Assembly: GCA_038206725.1 (NCBI GenBank)
Contig: JBBRAO010000006.1
Span: 1-64,000, forward strand
From: JBAXXL01 sp038206725
Lineage (GTDB): Bacteria; Bacteroidota; Ignavibacteria; Kapaibacteriales; UBA2268
Direction of reading: 5' to 3'
DNA length: 64,000 nt
The notes under the pieces were generated by a model that saw only the letters and a list, made by a program, of their open reading frames with translations, ran no database searches and was not told where the DNA came from. The stretch's first letter is position 1, and each line of letters opens with the position of its first letter. A program made the position numbers and the translations under genes. Below, one piece after another: positions 1-9,012 of this stretch.

Positions 1-59
1 GTTCCGACTCTTGCTTTAGAGTCTGTGGATTCGTGATTTAATTCGAAGAATTTATTCAT
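1..59 (-). CDS. tgt: Probable queuine tRNA-ribosyltransferase, N-terminal fragment (cut by window edge)
   Basis: Reading the minus strand from position 59, an ATG opens 19 codons that run off the window edge. The fragment begins MNKFFELN and continues with ST..KARVG. That resembles the start of bacterial tRNA-guanine transglycosylases, which have an F-x-L stretch, then a variable turn, then ARAG/ARVG. The ATG overlaps the stop of the VanZ-like gene as ATGA, which supports a real, translationally coupled start. With so few residues the family call is tentative; the existence of a gene start here is more certain than its name. Confidence 0.45.
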   Translation of the reverse strand, partial: MNKFFELNHESTDSKARVG

Positions 60-451
60 TTAAGGCGTAATTTTATATAATTCACTAATTTTTTATTTGT
101 TGACATAAGTAAAAGCGATAGTGACGCGCCTACCATATCGGCAAGAAAATCGAATATGTCGCAGGTTCGACCCGGTACAAAATACTGATGAATCTCGTCG
201 CTTGCTCCAAATAAAGCCGATATTATTAATGTCCAAAGAATGATCTTTTTCTTTATAGGGTTCCCCGATAATCCGAAGTATGCGAACTGTACGCATAAGC
301 CGTAAGCAAAGTACGCGCTTATATGGGCTACTTTATCAAAACCGACGATTTCCCAAACCGACAAATCGAATGTCGCTTGGCTGGAAAGTAAAACTATAGC
401 CAAAGAAATCGATATAACGGGCAACAAAAAAAGAACTCTTTTCCAATTCAT
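56..451 (-). CDS. VanZ-like membrane protein
   Basis: Small integral membrane protein of the VanZ-like family. It has an N-terminal hydrophobic segment, a DKVAH motif followed by SAYF, a second hydrophobic stretch, and the family signature SDEIHQYFVPGR with D..D..AD..GA after it. A third hydrophobic segment closes the protein. Two starts are possible: ATG at 460 and ATG at 451. I choose 451 because it forms a TAATG stop-start overlap with the upstream oxidoreductase gene, implying coupled translation. VanZ was named for teicoplanin resistance in enterococci, but most bacterial VanZ-like proteins have no known function, so resistance should not be assumed. Confidence 0.85.
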   Translation of the reverse strand: MNWKRVLFLLPVISISLAIVLLSSQATFDLSVWEIVGFDKVAHISAYFAYGLCVQFAYFGLSGNPIKKKIILWTLIISALFGASDEIHQYFVPGRTCDIFDFLADMVGASLSLLLMSTNKKLVNYIKLRLK

Positions 452-1458
452 TACAAACATATTGTTTGTCCTGTTTTTAGAGATTCGTTTGCCGCTTCTA
501 AAATTTTAACAACATACAAGCCTGAGTATCCATCCGTATCGGTTGGTTTGCCGGCTTTAATTGATTCATAAAAGTGCTCGCATTCCGTTGACAAGGCTTC
601 GTAGTTTTTGATTGCCGGGGAGTGCATATCACCGGTACGGTATTGCACCAATGTTTCATATACATCTTCAGTTGTTTTTATATCAACCCCTGTATCGTAA
701 ATTTTTAATTTTTCCATTGGTTCCATATCGTTGAATATAAGCATCTTCTTCGAGCCGCCCAATATGATCTGTCGTATTTTCACAGGGCTCAGCCAATTGG
801 AATGGAAATGAGCGATTGTTCCATCGTCAAATTTCACAGTCAAGTATGCAATTGATTCAATATCTTTTTCGGAATATTTATAAGGCATAGAGCCTATTGC
901 GTGAACTGAAATTGGCTTTTTGCCGACGCAGAATTCCCATATAGAAATGTCGTGAGGAGCTAAATCCCATATAACATTCACATCGTGTTGGAACAAACCA
1001 AGGTTTACACGAACGGAATCGAAGTATAATATATCGCCGAGTTCTTTGCTGTCAATTATTTCTTTCATCTTGCGAACCGCCGGCGTATAAATAAACGTGT
1101 GGTCCACGTGGAGCAAAACACCTTTTTCTTGCGCTAATTTGCAAAGCTCTTCAGCTTCGGCAGAACTCGAGGTCATCGGTTTTTCTAACCAAACATTTTT
1201 TCTGGCTAAAAGTGCTTTTTTCGCCAACTCATAGTGAGTGGATACAGGTGTTGCTATGATTATGGCGTCAATAGTTTTGTCAGCTAATATCTGTTCATAG
1301 CTCGCGTCGCATAGTACTCCCGGATAAGACTGCGCTATATTTCCCGCGCTATCCTGTTTGATATCATATATATATTTTAATGTCCAGTTTTTGGAAGTAT
1401 AAAAGTTGCGTACTAAATGACGCCCCCAATAACCACAGCCGACTACTGCAGAATTCAT
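451..1458 (-). CDS. Gfo/Idh/MocA family NAD(P)-dependent oxidoreductase
   Basis: Dehydrogenase-type protein with an N-terminal Rossmann fold (VVGCGYWG, residues 5-12) and the family EKP motif at residues 92-94, whose Lys usually takes part in catalysis or cofactor binding. The C-terminal half has the alpha/beta substrate domain, with HDVNVIWDLAPHDIS typical of the sugar-dehydrogenase branch. The reading frame extends to a TTG at 1491, but the ATG at 1458 places the nucleotide-binding strand right at the N-terminus as expected. Members of this branch often act on nucleotide sugars or inositols. The exact substrate cannot be read from sequence; a sugar for surface glycans would fit the polysaccharide genes elsewhere in the window. 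Confidence 0.88.
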   Translation of the reverse strand: MNSAVVGCGYWGRHLVRNFYTSKNWTLKYIYDIKQDSAGNIAQSYPGVLCDASYEQILADKTIDAIIIATPVSTHYELAKKALLARKNVWLEKPMTSSSAEAEELCKLAQEKGVLLHVDHTFIYTPAVRKMKEIIDSKELGDILYFDSVRVNLGLFQHDVNVIWDLAPHDISIWEFCVGKKPISVHAIGSMPYKYSEKDIESIAYLTVKFDDGTIAHFHSNWLSPVKIRQIILGGSKKMLIFNDMEPMEKLKIYDTGVDIKTTEDVYETLVQYRTGDMHSPAIKNYEALSTECEHFYESIKAGKPTDTDGYSGLYVVKILEAANESLKTGQTICL

Positions 1459-1539
1459 ATAAAACCCATAATTGGTTAGAAAAAAATTCAATATTAATAA
1501 TAATATCGCTAATAAAAAAACGACGTGAATAACGCAAAA

Positions 1540-4131
1540 CTATTTAACCAAATTCACTTTTCCTGTATTTTTATTATTCCCGATTACAAGTGAATATATA
1601 TAAGTTCCGTTAAGAACAGCCCTTTTCAAATTATCAGTGCCATCCCAAGGGATGGAATAGTTATTGTTGACCAACGCTTGATTGATCAATGTTTTTATCA
1701 AATTACCTTCCAAATCGAAAATCTTTAATTCCGCTTGTTTGTCGGCAATTTCTTTATTTACAGTGAAAGTAAAAACAGTCATATTTGAAAATGGATTCGG
1801 AGAACATTTTAAATTAACCCCAAGATTTCTAATGACATTGTTATCCTCAACCGATGTCTTTTCCAATAACAATGTTACGAAATCACCAACCGGTGATTCG
1901 CCGCTTTCGTTTGCAAGATACAAATTTGTAAATGCCGGACGATATGCGGGTGCGCCGTCCATTTCACGCCATTCTTCGTTAGTTAGGCGTTTAAAATCGT
2001 TTGATATAAATTCGTAATAGCTGTAAACAGGTCCTACATAAGAACGAAAACCACCTTGTGGAGTTGGAGCTGTGATAACCGCTAAATTTACACTTCCCGT
2101 CCCGGCGTGAAGCACCCAACCGACTTCATTACCACCTTCATCAGTTGGGATGGTATGTACATCGGCAACTATAAATTTATCCGCTTCTTCTACATCTCCG
2201 CCACTACGATAATCAGAAAAGGTTTCGGGTGTTAGCCCATAATAAAGACGGAGATACCAACCAAATTTCTCAATGCTCTCTTGACTGCCTGCACAAACAT
2301 TACCTTCTCTTACTGCAAAAGTGTAAAATGTAGTATCTTCTTTCGAAAATTCCTGATTGTTCAGTATCTTTACGGACATAGATTGAAGTTTGTCGCATAC
2401 CTTAATCCAATGATTGAAAAAGAAGGTAAACCCTTCTTGATAATTGGGGGCCCACTTGACATCTTTGCAAAAATCTGAATTAATTAAATTTTTCAGTTCA
2501 GTACAATAAGTGTTCAATTTTTCATAGAAAACCGGGTTTGGGTCTATATAGGCCGATGGGAATGAGCAGGCGATACTTGAAGTGTATGGTTGTTTCGCAT
2601 AGAGCAAAAAGTCGTGTCTCAGCTCCGCCCAACTTGCTAATTGAGTCGTCATATTTTTTTGCCACCAAGCGGCTGTCTGCATAAATTTTGGCAAATTGGA
2701 TCTATCTTGTGGTGGATTAAGACTGCGGATACTGCTTAACCAAGTCGTGTAAACAGAGCTTTTCCAATAATCTTCGTCATAAGAATTTACCAAATACCGC
2801 AACGAGCCTAAATTGGAAGAATAATTATATTTCCTCAATTCGCTTTCCAATAGTTGGATGCTTGCGTCGTTGCCCAACGAAAAAAGAATATCCGATGTAG
2901 ATGGTACCATTCTCCGAACTTTTTCATTTTCGAACATAACTTTATCATAAAGCACATTGCGTGTGATAAATCCATCAATAATTGGTCTTTGCCCCATCAA
3001 CAAGAATACCGACGGTTCCACAACTTGTTCGGGTGATTCTGGATTGGAATAAAGAATCTGGGATGAATACAACTGTTTCGATGAGCTTAAAGTCATTACT
3101 TTTCCGATGAATTCTTTCCAAGTTGCGACATCGCACAAGTCATAAGCTTTTATGCCCATCTCTTGCATAATTGTATTTATCTCGGCTAACTTTACATTAT
3201 CTTGACTTCCTAATAAACCGCAAAGGATACCGTCAATATTTGTCAATTCTTTGACTGCTCCGGATTTTACTGCTATTTCAGAAATTAGTGCCGATAGAAT
3301 AGCCATCCTCTGCAAATCCTCATCGCTGTGGCTATAAGAGTCCTCGTTTTTGGGATTGGTAAGTTGGATTTCTGTTCTTCCTAACCACGTCATTGCTTTG
3401 AAATAACGTGTTAACGCACTGTCACGAGTATAATGCCCACGAGGGGTAAACTGGCTGAAATCAATAGGTCTATATGTCTCAGAAAACAAAGGATAACCGG
3501 CTTTTTTATAGGTATTTATTAATCCGATTAATTTAGAAACTTCCACCTCGTTTTCAGTGAAAGTACATTTTGTGCTGTCAATTAACAGTTGTTGAGTTAC
3601 ACTAAGGTAGATATCTAAATCAGTAACCGCTTTTGCATAAGGCGTTGGTGCATCCGCTATTTTGAAATTCACAACTTCATTTTTCATTAATCTTATTGCA
3701 CTGTCGAGTTGAGGAATTATAAATGTAGTCTCAACATTTAGCAAAATTTTGTCGAATGAATAGTGCAGAGCGTGCAACATAGCATCGGAGGAAATATACA
3801 CAGGCAAATCTTTTTGGTAAACATCCCAAAGTGCTTGAATAAATGTGGTGTTTTTTAGTCGCTCGCTGACCATAAACCCGTGTTTGTTTATCAAACTGAT
3901 TTCATAATCGGTAAGTTTGTATTTGGATTTAATACTATCGGAAAACTCGGACTTTGAGAAGTCGGACTTTGCGGAGCCAAGAAATTTACCCGCCGGGTAC
4001 TCCAAAAGTAAATCTTCATAAGACATATTTTTATGAGTACTGAGATAATTTGTGTAAGCAGTAATATCGAATTGAGCAAAAGATGGGGCAAAACACATCA
4101 AGAATACTAACATAGTACAATATTTTTTCAT
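1540..4131 (-). CDS. Secreted DUF3160-domain protein with T9SS sorting domain
   Basis: Large exported protein of 863 residues. A signal peptide starts at the ATG at 4131 and ends in SFA before Gln. The frame runs up to a TTG at 4152, but a strong GGAGG Shine-Dalgarno at about 4137-4141 decides the ATG. The body matches DUF3160: LPVYISSDAMLHALHYSFD near residue 110, followed by long helical stretches. The last 80 or so residues form a T9SS type A sorting domain: a SPNPF turn, an internal beta-rich part, an NGTYIYSLVIG strand and a terminal lysine-rich KVNLVK. This implies export to the surface or medium. DUF3160 has no established activity; carbohydrate binding or processing has only been guessed. 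Confidence 0.87.
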   Translation of the reverse strand: MKKYCTMLVFLMCFAPSFAQFDITAYTNYLSTHKNMSYEDLLLEYPAGKFLGSAKSDFSKSEFSDSIKSKYKLTDYEISLINKHGFMVSERLKNTTFIQALWDVYQKDLPVYISSDAMLHALHYSFDKILLNVETTFIIPQLDSAIRLMKNEVVNFKIADAPTPYAKAVTDLDIYLSVTQQLLIDSTKCTFTENEVEVSKLIGLINTYKKAGYPLFSETYRPIDFSQFTPRGHYTRDSALTRYFKAMTWLGRTEIQLTNPKNEDSYSHSDEDLQRMAILSALISEIAVKSGAVKELTNIDGILCGLLGSQDNVKLAEINTIMQEMGIKAYDLCDVATWKEFIGKVMTLSSSKQLYSSQILYSNPESPEQVVEPSVFLLMGQRPIIDGFITRNVLYDKVMFENEKVRRMVPSTSDILFSLGNDASIQLLESELRKYNYSSNLGSLRYLVNSYDEDYWKSSVYTTWLSSIRSLNPPQDRSNLPKFMQTAAWWQKNMTTQLASWAELRHDFLLYAKQPYTSSIACSFPSAYIDPNPVFYEKLNTYCTELKNLINSDFCKDVKWAPNYQEGFTFFFNHWIKVCDKLQSMSVKILNNQEFSKEDTTFYTFAVREGNVCAGSQESIEKFGWYLRLYYGLTPETFSDYRSGGDVEEADKFIVADVHTIPTDEGGNEVGWVLHAGTGSVNLAVITAPTPQGGFRSYVGPVYSYYEFISNDFKRLTNEEWREMDGAPAYRPAFTNLYLANESGESPVGDFVTLLLEKTSVEDNNVIRNLGVNLKCSPNPFSNMTVFTFTVNKEIADKQAELKIFDLEGNLIKTLINQALVNNNYSIPWDGTDNLKRAVLNGTYIYSLVIGNNKNTGKVNLVK

Positions 4132-4749
4132 ATCAACCTCCGAGAAAATCAATTTAATTTATTCAAAATCACATATTATATAACACATTTAAGCGAAAAA
4201 TGTTACAAAAAATATTTTTTTTTAAATACATCTTTTTAAGTTTTTCCTCAGAACGCTATTTTGTTAAAAAATTTAAGAACCTCATCTCGACCTTTTCCTT
4301 GAATGGGAAGTAGAGCCTCATCCCTATTTAAAACACATACGCTGACTTGGGATAATCGGATGAGTCTTAGGAATATTCGACAATGGTTGATGCGAGGAAA
4401 TTAGCAATATTCTAATTTGTGTAACGTTAATTAAAATAAATTAAACTAGTAATTTACGAACTAATTATACCCACATGTTCATAGAGAATCAAATATCAAA
4501 ATTAAAATTTATTCATATATCAATCTATTTGAGCAAATATTAATTAATTTTTATTCATATACCAATCTCTTTTACCTAATAAAAACTATTAAATAGGCTA
4601 TAATTCACTTTTATTCAATGTGTTATAAGTTTCTTAATCGAATTTCTCCAATAATTAATATTTGTTTAATAATATAAATATGTAAAACTTTTGTGTTATT
4701 TTAGAAGATTGAATTTTAATCACTAATGATTAACTTTTTTGGACAATGA
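4132..4749. other. AT-rich intergenic region between divergent genes
   Basis: No credible gene was seen in these 618 bases, which separate the divergently read DUF3160 gene and the YD-repeat gene, so both promoters must lie here. The left part (about 4250-4390) holds degenerate text with CTCATC words, similar in flavour to other intergenic repeats in this window but too weak to assign. The right part is extremely AT-rich and contains the short direct repeat reported separately. Confidence 0.6.
4508..4568. repeat. Short direct repeat, 19 bp, two copies
   Basis: Two nearly identical 19-bp words, at 4508-4526 and 4550-4568, differ at one base (TTTATTCATATAYCAATCT). Their starts are 42 bp apart, upstream of the YD-repeat gene at 4750. 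Four helical turns between copies would suit a paired regulator site, but nothing shows which protein would bind. They could also be chance or a small duplication in AT-rich DNA. Confidence 0.5.
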
Positions 4750-6498
4750 ATGAAAACTATATACTCTATATTATTGATATTTTTTATATCAATTATTCCA
4801 GTCTTTTCTCAGGGATATCAATTTCTGAAAGAGGAAGATAAGGGCATTCAAACCAATAAGAATGCAGTTGATCAGGTTTATATCGAAAAGGAAGATGGCA
4901 CTAAACTGAGATACACCTATTCCTACGATGAGAAAGGCAAAACACCATCATCAGTTTGCGAAACCTTGCAAAATGATGTGTGGGTAAAATCGAATATGGT
5001 AAATTACACTTACGATGTGATGGGTAATTTACTACAAAAGAAAGGCATGACGCTTAAAGACGGTTTATTGACAAACAACTATCAAACGACATCCACCTAC
5101 AACAAGAATTCAAAACTGGTTACTTCTAAAGACGAACAATGGATAGATAATAAATGGCTTACAACAGCAAGGTCATATTACTCTTATGATGCTATAAATC
5201 AAATACTGGCATATATTGTAGAAACTTGGGAAAACGGTGCTATAAAATCCGGAACGGCTATAACCTATGCCTATAATTCCAATGGTGACAAAATCACTGA
5301 AATAACAAGCAAGTGGCAATTTAACTCTTGGAGTATGACTTCCGTTCGGAATTATACTTATGATACTGAAGGAAGAGTGTTGACCCTTTTAGATGATGAA
5401 TGGTATTCCGGACAAAAGGTTAGCACTCGCCGCGAAACTAATACTTATGACACTAAAGGAAATAATTTAACATTCCTACAAGAAGATTTTGTGAACGGAG
5501 TATGGTTTAAAAAAGAAACGAAGATTATGACTTATAATGACCGCGGTAAAATGCTCAGCTATTTGAAAGAAAATTGGTCTCCATCAGGTGAAATTTGGGA
5601 TGGCGAACTTAGAACAAGTGAATTTGATCAAGCCGGAAATTGGACTATGTATAAAATTGAAGTTTTGGAACAAGGTGATTGGATTACTACTTACAATTTT
5701 TTCGCTACATTTGACCAAAATAACAATATGTTAATCTTAGTTAGAGAAGAATGGGTAAACGGAAAAGTCTCAATTTCAAACCGGCAAACAAAAACATATA
5801 ATTCCTTCAATAAGTCCTTAACGCAATTAGATGAATCAACTCAAAACAATCAATGGGTTAACGTCAAATTATTTAATATGACTTATGATCATAATGGAAA
5901 TTTACTTACCAATTTAACTCAGAAGTGGCAGGAAAGTGATTGGGGCTTTGTCTCCAACTTTACTTATACTTATGACAAATCCGACAATATTTTATCAAGG
6001 TTGTATGAAACGAGAGACAGTTTAAATCTCCAGAAATTAACAAGATTGAAATATCTATATAATGAAGACGGAAATTTGATAAAGAAAACTTATGAAGAAA
6101 AAGGCGAAGGTGATTGGTATCCGAAAGATAGAACTTTAAGATACACCGATTGGCGAAATAACTATTTAGATTTTTCCGGGCATACAATCGAAATTACGTA
6201 CGTACCGAAAAATGCCGTCGAAGATGAAATGAATTACTCAGCGCTGGCACTAAATAGTTCACCAAATCCGTCATCGGGACCACTCAATATCAGCTATGAA
6301 TTGACCGAACCGGTAAATGTGACCCTAAGCATCAATAATATAATGGGAATTGAAATGATTAAGCTCATAAGTGATCAAATTCAATTGCCGGGGACTTACA
6401 ACACTAATTGCGAAGTAAGCAGTTTTGTACCGGGAACCTATTTTATTATTATCCAATCAGGAAATAGTACACAGGTAAAGAAATTTTTGGTTGATTAA
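4750..6498 (+). CDS. Secreted YD-repeat (RHS-like) protein with T9SS sorting domain
   Basis: Exported 582-residue protein. The signal peptide ends in VFS before Gln. Residues of about 55-470 consist of some fourteen repeats of roughly 27-40 residues built around a Y-x-Y-D/N-xx-G-N/K-xL core, such as NYTYDVMGNLL and NMTYDHNGNLL. Many units add an E.W.NG.W half. This resembles YD repeats of RHS proteins but with a regular Trp-containing second half. The C-terminus is a T9SS type A sorting domain: SSPNPSSGPLNISYEL, then FVPGTYFIIIQSG and a basic end. No catalytic motif was seen. It is likely a surface or released beta-rich structural or binding protein. A second, shorter YD-repeat lipoprotein lies at 43704. 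Confidence 0.85.
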   Translation: MKTIYSILLIFFISIIPVFSQGYQFLKEEDKGIQTNKNAVDQVYIEKEDGTKLRYTYSYDEKGKTPSSVCETLQNDVWVKSNMVNYTYDVMGNLLQKKGMTLKDGLLTNNYQTTSTYNKNSKLVTSKDEQWIDNKWLTTARSYYSYDAINQILAYIVETWENGAIKSGTAITYAYNSNGDKITEITSKWQFNSWSMTSVRNYTYDTEGRVLTLLDDEWYSGQKVSTRRETNTYDTKGNNLTFLQEDFVNGVWFKKETKIMTYNDRGKMLSYLKENWSPSGEIWDGELRTSEFDQAGNWTMYKIEVLEQGDWITTYNFFATFDQNNNMLILVREEWVNGKVSISNRQTKTYNSFNKSLTQLDESTQNNQWVNVKLFNMTYDHNGNLLTNLTQKWQESDWGFVSNFTYTYDKSDNILSRLYETRDSLNLQKLTRLKYLYNEDGNLIKKTYEEKGEGDWYPKDRTLRYTDWRNNYLDFSGHTIEITYVPKNAVEDEMNYSALALNSSPNPSSGPLNISYELTEPVNVTLSINNIMGIEMIKLISDQIQLPGTYNTNCEVSSFVPGTYFIIIQSGNSTQVKKFLVD

Positions 6499-6543
6499 TA
6501 AACACCGCAAACATTTTATATTAGAAGATTATTCAAACGAAGT

Positions 6544-6567
6544 AAAGGCGCAAAATTTTGCGTCTTT
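6544..6567 (+). terminator. Probable intrinsic terminator after the YD-repeat gene
   Basis: A 24-bp near-perfect inverted repeat (AAAGGCGCAAAA paired with TTTTGCGTCTTT, one G-U pair) lies 45 bp after the stop codon. It is followed by T-rich sequence but no clean T run, so this is a probable rather than certain terminator. Confidence 0.6.
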
Positions 6568-6596
6568 GCTATTTATGAGTGACTTATATCATTAAG

Positions 6597-6644
6597 GGAT
6601 GATTGACCCACCGTTATATAAATAGTTTGGTGGTATAAGCATCC
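6597..6644. repeat. Interspersed hairpin repeat, copy 1 (related to 55289-55336)
   Basis: An imperfect palindrome opens with GGATGATTG and closes with AAGCATCC, with an inner CCACC/GGTGG stem and an AT-rich loop. The same layout, with matching blocks (GGATG, CCAAA/TTTGG, ATAT, CGGT, CATCC, then TTG.TTG.CAA), occurs at 55289-55336 inside the MITE-like element. Similarity continues on the right to about 6667. The outer GGGGCTG ends present in the other copy are not visible here, so this may be a decayed copy. Confidence 0.55.
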
Positions 6645-6794
6645 TTGCTTGTCAATTAAATTTGGCGTTTAAGTCATCCTTTACTGTATATTACCGGAAT
6701 TCCTCTTTCATCCTTTTTCACTATATCCCTTTAATAAAATATAAAATGTCCCCTTACGTTTTATTGGGAATATTTTAATTAATGGAATTAACAG

Positions 6795-8477
6795 ATGACC
6801 AAAATAATAAACTTGCTAATTGTTTTGTGCATAACAGCCTTTGCTGTAAACGCACAAGAGAGTAATGCAGTATTCCAGGCGGCGGAACAAGAGCTCGCAA
6901 GGAGTTTCAAAGAACTTTCAACACAAGAAATGCCTCCTTATTTCATTTCATATACTATTACTGACAAAAAAACAACAAACATATCAGCCGGTAACGGATT
7001 GCTGGATGTTTGCAGAGTACAGGAAAATAGAATTTTTGATATGGATTTAAGAACAGGAAACTATATATTCGATAATTCTCATATTATCCGTGGCAACGAC
7101 GGTTCAATGTCGTTTATGCAATTGGCAGAATTACCAATGACAAACGATATAGCCGCATTGCGAAACCATATTTGGATACAAACCGACCGAGCATACAAAG
7201 CCGCCATAGAACGCTATGAAAAAGCGCGTTCCAATAAAGCGGTCAAAGTGGCGGAAGAAGACAGCTCAGCGGATTTTTCGAAAGAAAAAGCCTCCGAGTA
7301 TTTTGGCGAAGTAAAGAATATTGTGATAGATACAGCACTTTGGGCAAAACGTCTTAAAAAGATATCAGCAAAATTTAACGCATTTCCGGACATATACAAT
7401 TCTTCCTTATCTTTGAACGGATATGTAGAACACAGAATATATATTAATACCGAAGGCTCAAAAATCAGCACTTACGCCACAGGCGTAAGAATAATGATTT
7501 CCGCTAATAGTAAAGCCGACGACGGTATGACTCTACCGCTTTTCAAAGATTGGTTCGCTTACGACCCTGCCGGTTTACCAAACGACAAAGAAATTGAAAA
7601 GGCTGTTGACGATATGATAAAACTTCTGATTGCATTAAAAGCGGCACCATTGGCAACGACTTATTCCGGTCCTTGCATTTTGACAGGTGAAGCTTCAGGA
7701 GTGTTTTTCCACGAAATTTTTGGACACCGAGTAGAGGGTCATCGTCAAAAAGATCCAAACTCAGCCCAAACTTTCAAACAATCCATTGGACAAAAGATTT
7801 TACCTGATTTTATAAATGTTATATTCGATCCAACAAAAAAAAGTTTAGCGGGTCACAACTTGCACGGATATTATCAATACGATGACGAAGGTATTTTAGG
7901 TCAAAAGATAACAACAGTAGAAAACGGCAAATTTGAAGGCTTTCTAATGAACCGCTGTCCTATCGACGGCTTTCCGGTTTCTAACGGTCACGGTCGCAAA
8001 GCACCCGGTTACGGTGTTGTAACACGTCAATCAAATCTTATTGTTGAAGCGACAAAAACTATTCCTGTGGCTAAGTTGCGCGACTCATTGCGTGCAGAAG
8101 CTCGCCGTCAAGGTAAAGAATACGGTTTGGTTTTCGAACAAGTTTCCGGTGGTTTTACATTCACAGGCAGACAAGTTCCAAACTCATTCAACGTTACCCC
8201 TCTTGTTGTTTATAAAGTCTATGTCGATGGAAGACCGGACGAATTGGTTCGTGGTGTGGATTTAATAGGTACACCTCTTTCCACATTTGCCAACGTAATT
8301 GCCGCCGGCGATGACTATGGTGTGTTTAACGGCGTATGCGGAGCTGAGTCGGGTCCTGTCCCTGTTTCCGCAAGTTCACCAAGTTTGTTGGTATCGAAAA
8401 TCGAAGTACAGAAAAAGATGAAATCACAAGCTAAACTACCTTTGCTACCTCCACCGTCTGCAGGAAAAAATCCTTAA
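6795..8477 (+). CDS. Secreted TldD-like metallopeptidase
   Basis: TldD/PmbA-family protein of 560 residues carrying a signal peptide (ending VNA before Gln), so it should act in the periplasm or at the membrane. The metal site is intact: HEIFGH at residues 306-311 gives the HExxxH helix, and Cys515 in GVCGAESG matches the third, Cys, ligand of TldD. The motifs HGRKAPGYGVV and ...GVDLIGTPLSTF are also family-typical. Cytoplasmic TldD works with TldE to degrade or trim peptides. The TldE-like partner lies downstream at 9013 and a membrane protein sits between them, with a TAATG overlap, so the three genes look like one operon. Export of a TldD is the unusual point. Confidence 0.9.
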   Translation: MTKIINLLIVLCITAFAVNAQESNAVFQAAEQELARSFKELSTQEMPPYFISYTITDKKTTNISAGNGLLDVCRVQENRIFDMDLRTGNYIFDNSHIIRGNDGSMSFMQLAELPMTNDIAALRNHIWIQTDRAYKAAIERYEKARSNKAVKVAEEDSSADFSKEKASEYFGEVKNIVIDTALWAKRLKKISAKFNAFPDIYNSSLSLNGYVEHRIYINTEGSKISTYATGVRIMISANSKADDGMTLPLFKDWFAYDPAGLPNDKEIEKAVDDMIKLLIALKAAPLATTYSGPCILTGEASGVFFHEIFGHRVEGHRQKDPNSAQTFKQSIGQKILPDFINVIFDPTKKSLAGHNLHGYYQYDDEGILGQKITTVENGKFEGFLMNRCPIDGFPVSNGHGRKAPGYGVVTRQSNLIVEATKTIPVAKLRDSLRAEARRQGKEYGLVFEQVSGGFTFTGRQVPNSFNVTPLVVYKVYVDGRPDELVRGVDLIGTPLSTFANVIAAGDDYGVFNGVCGAESGPVPVSASSPSLLVSKIEVQKKMKSQAKLPLLPPPSAGKNP

Positions 8478-8995
8478 TGAGACCGTTTGAAGTAACATAT
8501 TTCGAAGAACAACAACCAATTCGAAATTGGGTGAAATATATAGTCTATGGTGGCTTATCTCTGGAACTTATAGCTATGCTCTATTTTTACTACGCGGGGA
8601 CTAACAAGATTTCCGTAGCGAGTTCAGTACCCGAAACAGAAGGCTTAGGTATAGCTGTATTAATTATAGCCGTAGTTTTAGTATTGATGGTATATATATT
8701 CAATAAATTCAATTTGATAACTTACATCACTCAAAAGGGTATATACGCTCAATTTGTACCGTTCAAAGTCCATTTTATTCCAAAAGAACAAATTACTGAA
8801 ATACATATCGGTTCTTTTCCTAAATTTGAACGTGGTAGCTATGGAGTCGGCGTTTCCATTCGGAATGGTAAAACGTTTTCTATGGGTACAAAAGATGGAA
8901 TTTTCGTTCATCTACAAGACGGCAAAAAATATCTTATCAGTACAGCCGATCCGGTTAACGCTCAAAAAGCAATTGATAAATTAAAAACATATTAA
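8477..8995 (+). CDS. Small membrane protein between the TldD and TldE-like genes
   Basis: A 172-residue protein with two hydrophobic segments (about residues 19-41 and 58-77), followed by a soluble beta-rich C-terminal half (FVPFKVHFIPKEQITEIHIG and later strands). It resembles bacterial PH-like or DUF-type membrane-anchored domains but I do not recognise a named family. Its ATG overlaps the stop of the TldD-like gene and the TldE-like gene follows 17 bp later, so it is co-transcribed. It might anchor or regulate the peptidase pair; that is inference from position only. Confidence 0.75.
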   Translation: MRPFEVTYFEEQQPIRNWVKYIVYGGLSLELIAMLYFYYAGTNKISVASSVPETEGLGIAVLIIAVVLVLMVYIFNKFNLITYITQKGIYAQFVPFKVHFIPKEQITEIHIGSFPKFERGSYGVGVSIRNGKTFSMGTKDGIFVHLQDGKKYLISTADPVNAQKAIDKLKTY

Positions 8996-9012
8996 ATAAA
9001 TCAGAAAAAATT

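Noticed and set aside
56..451. VanZ-like gene as an antibiotic-resistance gene
   Set aside because: No vanA/H/X or other resistance context; VanZ-like proteins are widespread with unknown function.
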